Shown: positions 46,819 to 56,522, counted from the stretch's first letter. The stretch: 64,000 bases of DNA from Isoetes taiwanensis (GCA_021234155.1 JAJEKV010000047.1:7031071-7095070), one strand, 5' to 3'. The notes: a model not told the origin generated them from the letters alone. Numbers and translations: made by a program.

Positions 46819-48072
46819 TCAAGGGCGTTCCCCCTTGATGTGTCTGGCAAGATACATATCCTGCCTCATGAGGGTGACCCTCTTTGCGTGTACCGTGCAG
46901 GTCATCGAATCTTCAAAATGCTGCACTATTTTCGCCTCTGCTGCCTCCTGTAAGCACAACAGCATCTCATCGGTCACGAGCATGTCCGTGTTGTACTCCT
47001 GCATGACTTCGCGGACCAAGCGTTGAAATGGTGCCCGGGGGATCAAGAGTCCGTAACTCTTCTGGAAATGCCGGATTTCTTTGAGGGCTCTCTGCTCCTT
47101 CTGCTTGCTCTTGCTCCGCTTCTTTCCTGGCGCTCTGGGAGGCTTGGGCTTCGGTGGCGGCGGCTTCAGGGTCTGGCTTCTTGTCGGGTGTCCGCCTTCA
47201 ATCGTTCTCACCCTGTGCTCCTGGTAATAGGCATTGTATGCCTCCCACTTCACCATATAGACGTTGTGCTCCTTGATCTTCTTCTGATAGACCTTGACCG
47301 GGTCTATCACGTACGCCTCCCTTTGTGGTCGCGGGGCTTTAACCCTATCCCACATCGAAAAAGGTGGGGGCTTCGGCGCCTGCCCAGACTGGTCTTGTTC
47401 CTCTGCCACCTGCTCGGGGACTTCCTCCTCCACGGGCGGGGGTTTTGAAGAACTCGCCCCCTCTGTGTTGGGGACGTAATCCTCGTCCGAGTCGTCGGTG
47501 GAAGGCGGGGTCTGCTCGCCTGATGGCTCGTTGATGACGGGCCCTACCGCTCGCTTCCCAACCTTCACAACTTTTCTCTTGCCTGCTTTAATGGCTTTGG
47601 CCTTCCTCTTCTTCGGCCCGCCGGCTGAGGTTGGGTCGTCCTCCCGATTCTTTGTCCTCTGCTCCCGGCGGCGCTCTCTGGCTTCATACTTGCTGATGAA
47701 GGCCGCGAGGTCTGCTTCTTCTGCAGGGCTAAGCGTCGGCTGCCGCTGCTCTTCTCTCCCTTCCTCCTGCAGATGGGTCCCAGTCTGGAGTTGCTCTTCG
47801 ACTGTTGGCTGCCCTGTCGGCTCCCGTTGCTCCCTGCTCCTTTCCTCCTCCTCTGCGATCTCCTCGAGAATTTGGTGCATAATATCTGGCCGGTCCTCCT
47901 CTATGATCTCCGTCTGGTCGCTCCGCTCCGATCCTGCCTCCTCGCTCGAAGAAGATTCGCCTTCCCGGAAAAGGCGTTCTTGAAGGATCCTCTGAACTAG
48001 GGCAGGACCTTGGGCGCTTGATGATTCTTCTTGGCGAGGCTTCCTAGCGGTCTGTTTTGTGCGGGCCATCAT
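46819..48072 (-). CDS. Histone H3-like fusion protein encoded by the chromovirus
   Basis: 417 codons, intact. Residues 2-11 read MARTKQTARK, the canonical H3 tail through Lys9; Pro replaces Ser10. Residues 12-150 are Glu/Gln/Ser-rich and acidic. 153-174 are a basic nuclear-localisation-like segment (PKKRKAKAIKAGKRK...). 192-200 are acidic (DDSDEDYV). 252-292 resemble a chromodomain (EAYVIDPVKVY...NVYMVKWEAY). 303-326 are Pro/Lys-rich. Residues 331-417 align to the H3 histone fold with no gap and roughly half identity: EIR.FQKS, PFQRLVREV, LQEAAEA, FED, then C, HAKRVT, LAR and GER. Loop 1 has canonical H3 length, unlike CENH3. Likely role: deposition in nucleosomes or mimicry of H3 to steer transcription or integration (inferred). 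A second ATG one codon in has the better start context. Confidence 0.88.
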   Translation of the reverse strand: MMARTKQTARKPRQEESSSAQGPALVQRILQERLFREGESSSSEEAGSERSDQTEIIEEDRPDIMHQILEEIAEEEERSREQREPTGQPTVEEQLQTGTHLQEEGREEQRQPTLSPAEEADLAAFISKYEARERRREQRTKNREDDPTSAGGPKKRKAKAIKAGKRKVVKVGKRAVGPVINEPSGEQTPPSTDDSDEDYVPNTEGASSSKPPPVEEEVPEQVAEEQDQSGQAPKPPPFSMWDRVKAPRPQREAYVIDPVKVYQKKIKEHNVYMVKWEAYNAYYQEHRVRTIEGGHPTRSQTLKPPPPKPKPPRAPGKKRSKSKQKEQRALKEIRHFQKSYGLLIPRAPFQRLVREVMQEYNTDMLVTDEMLLCLQEAAEAKIVQHFEDSMTCTVHAKRVTLMRQDMYLARHIKGERP

Positions 48073-48171
48073 TTGATGGTTCGTCGATCGGAGCTAAGCG
48101 CCAGAAGATCGCCTTGGCGAACACGAGCAAACTTCTAAGGAAAGAACGCAGAAATGGGAGGGGTATAGGTC

Positions 48172-48179
48172 TATTTATA
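48172..48179 (-). promoter_or_regulatory. TATA box of the H3-like gene
   Basis: TATAAATA on minus, 100 bp before the ATG, followed by the leader phrases CCCATTTCT, AAGTTTGCTC and GGCGATCTTC shared with the second extra gene. This suggests an internal promoter separate from the LTR. Confidence 0.55.
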
Positions 48180-48254
48180 GGTGTCATTTTTAGGTCACTT
48201 TTAACTTACCCTTTTTGGGTTGCCTAAAACATCTAAAACACCTAATTAAGCAAG

Positions 48255-48321
48255 GTCTCACACGTTGCGCCCAGCCCGAAAATGAAAAAGTCATTTCCTG
48301 TCCTGGCGTGACGTGTGAGAC
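48255..48321 (-). repeat. 67-bp hairpin, copy 3
   Basis: Outer arms as in the other copies; the inner stem is AAATGA/TCATTT with a 5-nt loop. It lies 75 bp before the TATA box of the H3-like gene. Confidence 0.85.
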
Positions 48322-48456
48322 ATGGTGGAACCCACTACTAAATTTTGTACTTTTTAAACATGTAACGTGCCAATTCTACTGATGCTTAGCTTAAAATTAA
48401 AATTATCAAGTTATTTTACTGTGATTCATGACATTTCTTAATGTTTCAAGCTGAAT

Positions 48457-48523
48457 GTCTCACACGTTGCGCCCAGCCCGAAAACGAGAATCTCATTATC
48501 TGTCCTGGCGCGACGTGTGAGAC
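48457..48523 (-). repeat. 67-bp hairpin, copy 4
   Basis: Outer arms as in the other copies; the inner stem is ACGAGA/TCTCAT with small mismatches. Starts 202 bp from copy 3, matching the 200-bp spacing of copies 1 and 2. Confidence 0.85.
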
Positions 48524-48714
48524 CACCCTACTTTTTGAAGGTTGGCTCACCAATTTTAGTCTTTTTATGTTTTCATTCATTTTAACTGTTACTAGCTTAG
48601 CATAAACTACAAAAATGAGAAAAAATTTTCCCATTTTTCGAGGTTTAAGGATCCTATTAAGTTAGTGCTACTGGGAGCATGGTCAGTGCTTTGCTCTTGG
48701 TCACCAAGAACATT

Positions 48715-48726
48715 GCTCTGATACCA
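48715..48726 (-). other. Primer binding site (initiator tRNA-Met)
   Basis: On minus, TGGTATCAGAGC begins one base after the 5' LTR. It is complementary to the 3' end of plant initiator tRNA-Met, the usual primer for Ty3/gypsy minus-strand synthesis. This fixes the orientation of the element. Confidence 0.92.
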
Positions 48727-48727
48727 C

Positions 48728-50376
48728 TGTGACGTCCCCTACTCGTATACGGTGCACTCACCGTATACAAACAGGAGTTCATCCCCCATACCAGCTCCAT
48801 GCCGATACAGGGCCCTCCACATAACACTGCAACCGTGACGGGTTCCAGTGGGAAGAGTGAAGGGGTCATTTTACCCCGTCTCCCTCAGGGTCTACCTAGC
48901 TGCGGAAGCGTAAACATACATGTCAGTATATAACATAAGCACATATCCACCTCGAAGGGTGGCCCATCACATCTGCATAAACAAGGTGAGCACAATACAT
49001 ATGGGGAGTTCTACCCAAGGCTCAGACTCAAGGGGATGACTGACGGCTTGGGTCTCCAGAGTTCATTGCAGACAGAATTCATGGCAATGGATTTGGCTGG
49101 CATATGAACATGGCATAGGGTTGTCCACTCCATCCGCCCCTCCTGTGCACACTTTGCAGAGTAGGCTGAAAAGTGTCGGGGCCTGACTGTAGCCCGCCGG
49201 ATGCATAGCCAAAAGGGCTATTCCTGGGTTTCATCCTCCCAGTTCCGATGGGGCAGGAAGGGATCACTCCCTCCAGAGGTCTACATGCCGACTCAAGGTG
49301 ACTAGAGGGCCACTGCCCGTATTCGACTGAACCCACTGGAAAGTGTACACCACTTCACGGGTGTCGAGTCCATGCCTCACCCGCACTCAGTGGTGAGCCA
49401 TTAGACCTAGTCACAGTGATCCCTGGTAGGCCTTACACACCAGAGGGATCTTTCAGGAGTCGGGACATGAACCTCCTTCTCAGCCAGTCTGGCCCCTTCA
49501 CCCACAACCAGGTGTGGTTCTTGTGCACAGGCCGAATCTATAGTGTGCTAGAGAGGCTAATCTAGGGGCATCTACTATCAAGCCTTAGGTCTCTACCCCC
49601 CTTCCCAATACAAGGAGTCCATAGAGATACATCATCCATATACATCACAGAAGAACTAAAGAACTATATCTAATCTATATCATAGAGTTAGGTTCTTTAG
49701 TTAGAGGCTGGTATCTAGAGATCTAGAAGGCTGCTATGGGCAATTTAATGGGCTAACCCTACTGATTTTATGACTGAAATAGGGTTTAGACTATTAAATT
49801 GGCCAAATACCTGATCCTTGAGTGGCTCCTCCTGACCTGAGCTCGACCATCCTGCTGAAACGCTCGAGTCAAGGGAAACTAATGGTGCAATTCTCTCAGG
49901 CAGAGTCTGGGAGGCGGTTTTGGCTGTTGAGGCAGCCAAAACAGAGTTCTAAACCCCTAGAAACGAAAAATGGGCAAGTTAGGGTTTCCCCTCCTTAATA
50001 GACAAGGGGTTGGCTAGGGTTTCCAATTATCCCCTTTAGGCATGTGGGATAATTGGTAATGGGCCCACTTGCCTTTAATGGCTAGGTGGCCAAATGTGCC
50101 CACATTAATGTGTACATTGGAAAATGTGCACATTAATTGCACACTTGGGTATGGCCCACTTGGCATCAAGTGTCCACATGGAAATGTGTGCCCATATTAA
50201 TGTGTACATTGGAAAATGTGCACATTAATAATTGCACATATTCCTTGCAAGCTGCCCCCTAGGGCTACCCACCTGGCTACACGCCGGCAGACACGCCGGT
50301 CGGAGTGGCGTGGTATGCAGCGCGAGGCAAAGACAAGATACGCCCCGGGACCATATACTATCCCCGGAACGCCACA
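48728..50376 (-). repeat. 5' LTR of the chromovirus (LTR2)
   Basis: Length 1,649 bp, starting TGTGACGTCC and ending GGAACGCCACA on plus. It matches LTR1 closely over most of its length. It lacks 21 bp of the U3 repeat present in LTR1 (near 50,100) and differs at many CCG/CTG and CGG/CAG sites. It should drive the genomic transcript on minus. Confidence 0.92.
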
Positions 50377-52011
50377 AAGCTGCTCCAGCCACCTCATGCT
50401 CAAGACATACCGCCACGGGGACATCCCCCCACCGGGATCACCAGCCCCTCCCCCGCCACGTCCCCTCGACCTAGCCACAACCAAATCATCTGAGCCCTCC
50501 CCTGAGCCACCACGTCCCCTAGCCCCGCCATCCAATGGGCGGCCAGCAAGCTTTGCCCGCCCGCCTCGCCCCACACCACCTCTCCCAACCACGCCACCTC
50601 GTCCAACTCCACTCACCGCACCCACGGAGTCCTTTGTGTCTGTTACCTCGGGGAACAGAGGAATCCCGGGCCCCTGCATAAGCACCCGCAACCCCTACCA
50701 CATCACAACCACCAGCAGGATCATCAACATGGTCAGATGGTAGCACAATAGATGGAAACATCCACCGGATCTCAGAGCCATTCAAAAGCTTCAATCGGAA
50801 GAGAAAATGCCAGGGACCACTACGCCTTTGGAAGAGAAGTGGGGCACAGCCGCAGCAGCAGAGCAAACACGCATCTTGGGGACCGCACAATAGAATGAGC
50901 CAAGTATACACCCGCACCATTAGCCATAGAAACCAAGAAATCAGGCACCATCGGATCGGGAGGAAGATCCGGAACTGAACCAACACGGATTTTAACCATT
51001 TGCCAAAGAACTGGTGGACATTGCCGGAGTATAATACTGATACAACACATAAGATTCACCCAAAGTATCCACCCCTCGACTAACCAATTGCCGCACGGAA
51101 GACTCAGCCTCAAACATGATTATGAAGAAATTATTTGGTAGGAATTTCAGAGACTGATACCTGGGCAAACCAATCCGCCTCAGATGTCCGGCAAGCCAAG
51201 AGCTAAACCTCCTCGTGTCCAATATGTAACCCGTGAAGTAGCCCAATACCGCAAATGAAACTAGATTCTCAATGGTCTGAACATGTCTGGTATGATCAAT
51301 ATCTATCCATGGAGTCTCTGGAAGAGCTGCCTGCAGGTCAACAGAGTGATGATCCTCCACAAATTTCAGAGCCTCTTGAACACGGGCAGTCCTACACTCC
51401 GGAGCCTTGCGCTTGATCCAATCTGAAAACCCCGGCCGAGTGATGCGAGCAACAGTGTCATTGCTCCGCCAGGCCGGGCGCACAGGAGTTGGGGCTGCCG
51501 CCCTGGCATCCTGAGAGGTATCCAGGGGCACCCCAGGAGGCACATCAGCTACATGCACCCTAGAAGAGGGCGCATCACCAGCAAGTGATCCCTTCCCAAG
51601 CACAGGGGAAGAGGGCATCACAGATCCAGTTTCCAAAGGGGGCATGCTTGATGGGATCAAGACCGGAGTCTCCAAAACACAATCTACTGGGGTCTCAGAA
51701 TTATATTGAGAGGAAGAGCAATCCACATACCTCTCAACCGAAGGGGATTCCAAGAGCTCCCTCATCTCTGCCACCAATTGCATGCCACTTCCTATAGCCC
51801 CCGCCTCTTCATGCATGCCGAGACCCGCTCCCTTCCCCTTTACTGGAGGATTCCTCCTCCTCGCCATCTCCCTTGGCTTCAGCCCCAAGCCATGAGGCTC
51901 AATCGATCCCCCATCAGCCTGTCTGGCAGGAGCCATGACATCCGAACCAGTCTGGAAATCAGCTGTTTGCGGCAACAAACCACATGCAAAACAGCTGATG
52001 CTATACACCAC
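50377..52011 (-). pseudogene. LINE ORF1 (RNA-binding Gag-like), interrupted
   Basis: The longest intact frame is 339 codons (52,011-50,992). Its N-terminal half is Pro/Ser-rich and disordered. Residues about 205-335 resemble the DUF4283-type domain of plant L1 ORF1: FVEDHH, VSFAVLGYFTGY, FSSWLAGHLRRIGLPRYQSL, KFLPNNFFIIMFEAE. Beyond a frame break, the distal region encodes an Arg/Gly-rich tail (GRGGVVGRGGVGRGGRAK), typical of RNA binding. The gypsy LTR then cuts it at 50,376. ORF1 proteins coat LINE RNA for transport and retroposition. The final codons are at 35,402-35,616. Confidence 0.7.
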
Positions 52012-52166
52012 CGGAAAGAGCTCGGAACAAGCTTTCCAACGAGCCTAAGCACGCCGAAATCTGACACCAGATAAGAGAGATATCGCTGATCAAAGTTTCG
52101 CCGTCAGAACCCCAACCGCCCAATTCGACCGCCTTCCATCCCAAAGCCTTACCGCATTCGTGTTCC
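50377..52166 (-). mobile_element. L1-type LINE, 5' part (split by the gypsy element)
   Basis: Holds the 5' UTR and most of ORF1 of the LINE whose remainder lies at 31,519-35,616. The probable 5' end is close to the A-run at 52,167-52,198. Orientation and content (ORF1 here, ORF2 there) fit a single element cut in two. Confidence 0.75.
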
Positions 52167-53834
52167 GCTTTGGTAAAAAAAAAAAAAAAAAAAAAAAATC
52201 CCCAAAAATCGAGAAAATTTCTTTTGCTATGATTTTCATTTGCATTTTTCTTTCCCAATCTCGGGCAAATCATTGTTTTCCGTTATCCATTCCGGATTTC
52301 TAATCTCGGCTCATCCTTGGCATGCTCGCCACGATTGCTCAGACCACATCTCGCGGATCCATCCTCTATCTTCTAGCTCAATGCATTTCTCCCTTCTTTA
52401 GCTATGGATTTACTATTTTGTATGACTTGGGCTAATATTTGGAGCATATGGCTTAATGTTCTGGATTGGTGCATCATTGTAGAGGATGAGTTTACACTGT
52501 GTCTTTCAAATAAGCTATAAGGCAGCAAACCCCAACAGTATCCAGGTGATCCGGCAAGAAATTTTGAGATTTTAAGATTTGAAGGCTGGGTAAAGATTTC
52601 GCTGTGGCCTTTGAGGAATCGGGTTTGTAGAGGGGAAGCTCTAGAGTTTTAGATTTTGAGATTTGTGTTGCTTTGCAACTAGGTACAACTCCTTTCTTTC
52701 CTAAATCTTAATGGCTCCACTTCGCTGGCATCTGTTAGATTTGTGCATGGGAAAGGGATTGTGGTTCTTGCCCGGACCACTTGCCTTGGTGCAAGAATTG
52801 GGTCAAGTATCTTGAAATGCAAGAGCCAGGACCTGGGTGCATCCAAACCATTCCAGGAAATACATATCATTCAGCATTAGCACATTTCACAATCTCCTAA
52901 TCATGGTTCGGTCATGGATCGTGCTGGTGTTCTCAGCCTTCCACATGCAAGGGTCTCATATGGTGCAACATGAAGAGTAGGAACTTTTTTCTGTTAAATT
53001 TAGATTTTATTGTGTTGCAAAATGGACAGGCCATGTTTCTAATGCCTAAGAAATAGCTAAGGTTCCCTGATCTATCAAATTTTCCCACATTTTTTCCAAA
53101 TTGATCATGTTTTCTGCTGTAGAATGCTTTTTAAGACTATATCTAGACTATATATGGACTATATCCATACTTTTGTGTATTATAGGAGTTGTTATGATGC
53201 TAGCTTATGAGGTTATTGATCCAGGATTCTCCTCCAATCTAACTTGACTTATTATTATTGAGGTATAACCTAATGCTTAGTGCATTTAAATCCATGAATG
53301 TTGCATCTACTTTGATCTACAGAGACGATTTTTGAAATTTGAAATCTCGAAGGGCAATGCCCATTGGGAGAATATATTGTTTGATAGGAGATTTTGAGGA
53401 TGCTACATATCTACTCATCATTGGCCAACTTAAGGTATGATGTCCTGGGTTTGTGCCAAAGTAGATTGTTTCAATAGATGCATGTTAGTTTGCTCAACTG
53501 GTCTGATAATCAGCAGGGCTTTTTGTAGATCAGCTTTGAAAGTTGGATTTTTCTATGGCTTGATTGCACCATGGTTTATGCTCTTCGATTTTTAGGATCT
53601 CGCAGACTTACTGCTCCAAACATTGTTTGGATCAGATTGCTGAAGGTATGGAGCTTGATATTTAGGTTTGTTACATGCATGCCTCCATTTTATTGCATCA
53701 ATTCAAATTGGACTGTTCTATAACAGAATAATCTCCTTTAGCAATCACACACACAGGCTAGGTTTGACATCAGGTGAGTGGATCTGATTGGATGGGTCTT
53801 TTATTTGCATTTTCTAAATGTTTCATTCCATGTT
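52167..53834. other. Intergenic, no gene seen
   Basis: Begins with a 25-32 bp A-run, then AT-rich DNA without a supported coding frame. The short open stretches near 52,680-52,870 lack domain features. Confidence 0.45.
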
Positions 53835-54155
53835 GGGTAAAAGCATGTTAGGGTGTCCCTTAAAAAGTATTATTTAGTGACCAAAAAAGTACCTAAAAAG
53901 GTAACCAGGACTAGGTACTGGGTACCTTGTAATATCTCAATATAAGGTACGTTTTAGAACTTTTTATATATATATTGGTCTCCGATAACATTATCTTTAT
54001 CTTAACTTTGAATATTAACACGTCCTTGACTTTTATTTTGGATTTTTGTATTAGTTTTAATGAAAAGAAAAATGAGAAAGTACCCAGTTCTGAAGTACCT
54101 AGTGTATGTACTTTTGCAGGTTCCAAAAGTGGTACACCCTAACATGCTTTTACCC
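53835..54155. mobile_element. MITE with perfect 22-bp inverted ends
   Basis: The 321-bp element begins GGGTAAAAGCATGTTAGGGT and ends with the exact reverse complement, 22 of 22 bases matching. It is flanked by TGTT on both sides, a likely 4-bp target duplication (or 3 bp plus chance). The interior is AT-rich, with several AGTACC/GGTACT phrases in inverted arrangement near both ends, and non-coding. A superfamily cannot be assigned from these ends. Confidence 0.8.
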
Positions 54156-55150
54156 TGTTACTTCGGTGCTTTGCTCAGGTCCAGCCATTTGCCTACAATG
54201 AATGCAAGGTGTGCAACTCTTGAAGCTGGATATAATTTGTCCATTAGTAAGTTTTGATAAACGGATTCTATTTGGATGGTGATAGAATAATGCAACTTGA
54301 GCAAGGGAATAATAAGGTATATCTATGCTTTTTGTGATTCTGAAATGTATATTGTATGTTGTTGTGTTCATGCTATGCTTATGGAATATTTAGCATTGCA
54401 ATTTCTTCCGATTACTATTTTTAAGCCGTCTTCTCTTTCAAGCATTATTTCATAGATAGATGTTGTTAGATGCTGGCTGGAACCTCAGTCCCTTTAATTT
54501 ATCCAGGTTTATTAGAACTGCCTGTTATTACAGAGATGGTCACATATTAATCTAAAGAGTTCATACATATTGTAAACTACATTCTTGGATGAATAATCTA
54601 GCAACTCCATTTTATCAATCCCAAAAAATGTTCTTGATTTTTCATTATTTTCTCTCGGCATTACAAGTCCATTAGATGTATTTGTGTTATCCATCTAAGA
54701 TATCTTATGTTATCCGCGTGGTGTCATAGTGTATAGAGTTTAGGAATTGTTGTTCATTTATTCGGACTTTATGTTTGCACCATGTTGTAAATGTCATTTT
54801 TAAGATATTGACACTGCTTTATATGTCCCCCAGACTGTGGATCTATCAAAACGACCATAAATAGTCATTCTGGAGATAAAGTCTTAGTTGAAAGGTAAGA
54901 TAGAGAACTTGCAAGCTTAAATGTGTTTTATTTTCCTTCCTTCCCAGATATCAATGTGATGAAATATGGTTATCTTTTATGATTTTTTGTTATGGCCATA
55001 TTGTTTCTATTAAAGGCAAAGACACAGCATGAAAAAAAGTAATGTTTCAGCGATATAGTCTGCTTCCGAGTTTCCAAGGCAGCATCTTGATTCAGGCAAT
55101 ATCCATATAGCTACAGTCAACATGAAATTGTGGATTATCATTTTTTTTAT
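54156..55150. other. Intergenic, no gene seen
   Basis: AT-rich, no coding frame with recognisable features and no clear repeat. Confidence 0.45.
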
Positions 55151-55164
55151 TACGCACCATATAT

Positions 55165-55465
55165 TTTTACGTATTCACACGGGGGGTTACTCCGGGCAAC
55201 GAGAGCTGTCGGATGGGCATATTTGCCCTTTATTCCAAGATCTGGACCGCACATAGCAATCCTCGTTTGTGGGGTATGCATGTACATATTTTTGTATACT
55301 TTATATTAAGGTTTGCAAATACTATAAGGTTTAATTTTGTACATGTATTGTAAATTTTTTGGGGCTCTCACTGCCCTACGTAACCCCCCGTGTGAATATG
55401 CACCCAAACCAAAGGGGGTTTCAGGGGGATTCTAGTTCAAATGTGTTAAATGTAATGGTTTACAT
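55165..55465. mobile_element. Foldback/MITE-like element, copy 2
   Basis: Inverted ends share GTATTCACACGGGGGGTTAC with each other and with the element at 11,922-12,334. They also share the inner phrase GGGCA.(C/T)GAGAGC and, on the right side, GAATATGCACCCAAACCAAA and GGGGGTTTCAGGGGG. The left outer arm is shorter or degraded here. Non-coding and about the same size class. Confidence 0.7.
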
Positions 55466-55607
55466 TAATAATGTTGATGGTAGTTGTGTGTTGATTGTTA
55501 TATTTAAAAAAAAATTTGGGCCCTTCGGCCCTAATTAAAGCAAACATAAGTAAACTTTATGGGTCTAAATATCAATTACTAAAAAGCACAATAACATCAA
55601 GACAAAC

Positions 55608-55810
55608 AAATTATTTCCATTGCAAGCAACTATGAATATATGTTGTGTAATCATTAGAACAAATTATTTCCATTGCAAACAACTATGAGTATATTTTGTG
55701 TAATCATTAGGACTATTTGTCGGAATTGAATTGACATGTTGACACCAAAGGGACATGTTGTCGGAATTGAATTGACACCAAAGGGACATGTTGTCGGAAT
55801 TGAACACGCC
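55608..55810. repeat. Two adjacent tandem repeats
   Basis: A 53-bp unit (CAAATTATTTCCATTGCAA plus CAACTATGA.TATAT and GTGTAATCATTAG) occurs twice. It is followed by three copies of a 24-40 bp unit containing TTGTCGGAATTGAA and GACACCAAAGGGACATG. Confidence 0.8.
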
Positions 55811-56383
55811 GAAATCTTGCAACAACAATGTATATGATATTTTTCTTTTCAGTGCAAAGTCAGTGCTCCCATGGTTTGTTTGGTGCATGTGGAGCTTGCT
55901 ATGCTTAAGCAAGATCAATACATAAATGTTGTGCTAAAATTTGACAGTATCAAAGTTCGGATAAGCTTTTCCACATGAGAAATGGTACAAATCTGAAAAT
56001 GCATATATGAGAATATGATCGAAGCATACATGCTAGATATTACCATTACACAACAGTATAAGGTAGGAATTTTACGTCTCTTAGTTTCTATGCATGGCAC
56101 AATCTTAGATCAGTAGACAACTGTTCAGCACAATTAAACAACTTCTAATCACACTTAAGTAACGCTTTATACTAGGCATCAGGAACAAAATTTTGAATGG
56201 TGAGAAAACAAGAATATATCCTGAAGACGCTAGTAGCCATTCTTAATTCTAGATGCTCATAAACTGTGCATCAGGAAGATAATAAGAGCACTGTAACAAG
56301 ATAATAAGAGCATGCTTACGGGAGTTAACCCATCATGTCCTTGTACGACTTGTCATTCTAGGAGAATTAATGGCCATATTTAC

Positions 56384-56522
56384 CTGATAAGAAATGTTTA
56401 TCCAGGTCAATGGCATAGATTGTTGTCATGTGATCTTCGAAATGACAAGAACGACTCCAATCAGCTACAATGTAGCTGCCATATAAGAATGGGAAAGTGC
56501 AATCAGGGCAAGCATTAAGAAC
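56384..56522 (-). pseudogene. Possible exon, beta-propeller dehydrogenase-like
   Basis: On minus, an acceptor-like pyrimidine run ending in AAAAG is followed by 46 open codons and a consensus donor (TCAG/GTAAAT). The translation includes FPFLYGSYIVADW and TTIYAIDLDKHFLSG. The P.LYG.YI.ADW...IYAID pattern resembles a blade of the glucose/sorbosone dehydrogenase-like propeller seen in plant HIPL proteins. This is a weak match from one exon only. Confidence 0.25.

Larger units (their letters stand above)
35617..50376 (-). mobile_element. Ty3/gypsy chromovirus carrying two extra genes
   Basis: This is a complete LTR retrotransposon of about 14.76 kb. Order on minus: 5' LTR, primer binding site, hairpin pair, histone-H3-like gene, hairpin pair, second extra gene, gag, protease, RT, RNase H, integrase with chromodomain, a 2.4 kb untranslated region, polypurine tract, 3' LTR. 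Integrase after RT plus the C-terminal chromodomain defines a chromovirus. The polypurine tract and LTR ends resemble the Tekay/Del group. The LTRs are nearly identical outside a few patches, so insertion was recent. It landed inside ORF1 of an L1 LINE. Flanks are ...GGGCTG and AAGCTG..., so a clean 5-bp target duplication is not evident. Confidence 0.9.

Noticed and set aside
46835-47983. Long plus-strand open frames opposite the H3-like gene
   Set aside because: They are antisense shadows; the minus frame has clear histone motifs and its own leader.
46819-48072. Reading the H3-like protein as a centromeric CENH3
   Set aside because: CENH3 usually has a longer loop 1 and a divergent tail. 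Here loop 1 is of canonical length and the first residues equal standard H3.
50197-50743. Long open frames spanning the LTR2/LINE boundary
   Set aside because: They cross a transposon junction and are driven by GC-rich Arg/Gly coding of LINE ORF1 in one frame.
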